DNA from: Gracilibacteraceae bacterium
GTDB lineage: Bacteria > Bacillota > Desulfitobacteriia > Desulfitobacteriales > Syntrophobotulaceae
Assembly (NCBI GenBank): GCA_031255985.1
Contig: JAIRRL010000050.1
Location: 1-6,494 of the forward strand
Direction of reading: 5' to 3'
DNA: 6,494 nucleotides
Each line of letters opens with the position of its first letter. Within the stretch, counting starts at the first letter, position 1. This document shows, in pieces, positions 6,309 to 6,494 of this stretch. The notes below the pieces were generated by a model that saw only the letters and a program-made list of their open reading frames with translations, was not told where the DNA came from and did no database searches. Made by a program: the position numbers and the translations under genes.

Positions 6309-6341
6309 GAAAAGTATTTTATATTTTACAGTATACTTTTC
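6309..6341. promoter_or_regulatory. 9-bp perfect inverted repeat over the -10 region, candidate operator
   Basis: GAAAAGTAT (6309-6317) and ATACTTTTC (6333-6341) are exact reverse complements, 24 bp centre to centre, in an AT-rich island within a GC-rich region. The right arm overlaps the proposed -10 hexamer and the left arm lies in the leader just before the RBS. This geometry suits a dimeric repressor, or two monomers on the same face of the helix. It is inferred from pattern only; an RNA hairpin in the leader is another reading. Confidence 0.4.
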
Positions 6342-6359
6342 CGCAGGGCTTCTTGTCAT
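6330..6359 (-). promoter_or_regulatory. Candidate sigma-70-type promoter for the SDR-etfBA operon
   Basis: On the minus strand ATGACA (6354-6359; five of six to TTGACA) and TATACT (6330-6335; five of six to TATAAT) are separated by 18 bp. Transcription would begin near 6323, giving a leader of about 28 bases that includes the GGGAGGG site. It sits in the only gap upstream of the five-gene series. Confidence 0.42.
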
Positions 6360-6376
6360 TTGGAGAAACATCCAAA
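6359..6376. repeat. 6-bp inverted repeat just after the regulator gene
   Basis: TTTGGA (6359-6364) and TCCAAA (6371-6376) flank a six-base loop and touch the proposed -35 element. The stem is too short and lacks a T run for a confident terminator. It could be a weak attenuating hairpin after the regulator or a second protein-binding site. Confidence 0.3.
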
Positions 6377-6378
6377 AA

Positions 6379-6494
6379 TTATTGGCGCCTGTCTCCAAGT
6401 CCGTATTTTTTCAGCTTGCGATACAACGTCGCCCGGCTGACGCCGAGCAGGGCGGCTGCGGCTTGCGCGTCGCCCCCCGTCTCTGCCAGCGCCT
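6379..6494 (-). CDS. Fis-type HTH C-terminus of a probable sigma-54-dependent regulator (5' part outside window)
   Basis: The last 37 codons of a minus-strand gene run from the window edge to TAA at 6379-6381. They read ALAETGGDAQAAAALLG then VSRATLYRKLKKYGL, ending GDRRQ. This is the Fis/HTH_8 helix-turn-helix: a first helix rich in Ala (AAAALLG), the turn, and the recognition helix SRATLYRKLKKYG, which characteristically ends sigma-54-dependent enhancer-binding proteins of the NtrC/AcoR/PrpR type. The AAA+ domain and sensory domain would lie to the right and are not visible, so a stand-alone Fis-like protein is not strictly excluded. The gene is read toward the SDR-etfBA operon, with 84 bp between its stop and the SDR start, making it a likely local regulator. 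Confidence 0.78.
   Translation of the reverse strand, partial: ALAETGGDAQAAAALLGVSRATLYRKLKKYGLGDRRQ

Noticed and set aside
6295..6378. Sigma-54 -24/-12 promoter for the operon
   Set aside because: No GG-N10-GC spacing was found on the minus strand; the nearest GG pairs are followed after ten bases by AA or TG.
1..6494. CRISPR array, tRNA/rRNA gene, insertion sequence or attachment site
   Set aside because: No regularly spaced repeats, no tRNA-like cloverleaf or CCA end, and no transposase frame or terminal inverted repeats with target duplications were seen.

Overview
The window is GC-rich (many GGC/GCG/GCC codons) and dense with bacterial genes that have strong AAGGAGG-type ribosome binding sites. 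The gene content is electron-transfer flavoproteins, a fumarate-reductase-fold flavoprotein with no visible haem domain, SDR oxidoreductases and a Fis-type regulator terminus. It suggests an anaerobic or facultatively anaerobic bacterium with versatile redox metabolism, such as an anaerobic Firmicute, Synergistota or Desulfobacterota relative. The sequence alone does not fix the phylum.

Layout. The plus strand carries two genes at the left: the 3' part of an SDR-family oxidoreductase (to 562), then a small four-helix membrane protein (622-1122). A perfect 15-bp inverted repeat (1159-1199) separates them from a convergent minus-strand block. Read in transcription order from the right edge, that block is: the last 37 codons of a Fis-type HTH regulator (6494-6379), a gap with a candidate promoter and palindrome, a complete SDR (6294-5530), ETF beta (5459-4731), ETF alpha (4720-3788), a FAD_binding_2 flavoprotein (3756-2284) and a ten-helix EamA/DMT transporter (2280-1261). 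Intergenic gaps in this block are 70, 10, 31 and 3 bp, so the five genes probably form one operon.

How the genes may work together (inference). The SDR oxidises or reduces a hydroxyl/carbonyl group with NAD(P). The ETF pair carries electrons between a donor and the FAD_binding_2 flavoprotein, which would reduce or introduce a C=C bond in a small molecule. The DMT protein moves substrate or product across the membrane. The flavoprotein lacks the His and Arg expected around the dicarboxylate in fumarate reductases. Both ETF subunits have changed nucleotide/flavin-binding motifs. The module therefore looks like a dedicated, non-fumarate, ETF-linked catabolic or respiratory pathway of unknown substrate. 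The upstream Fis-type regulator, probably sigma-54 dependent, is a natural candidate to control it, although no -24/-12 promoter is visible in the gap and the best promoter match there is sigma-70-like.
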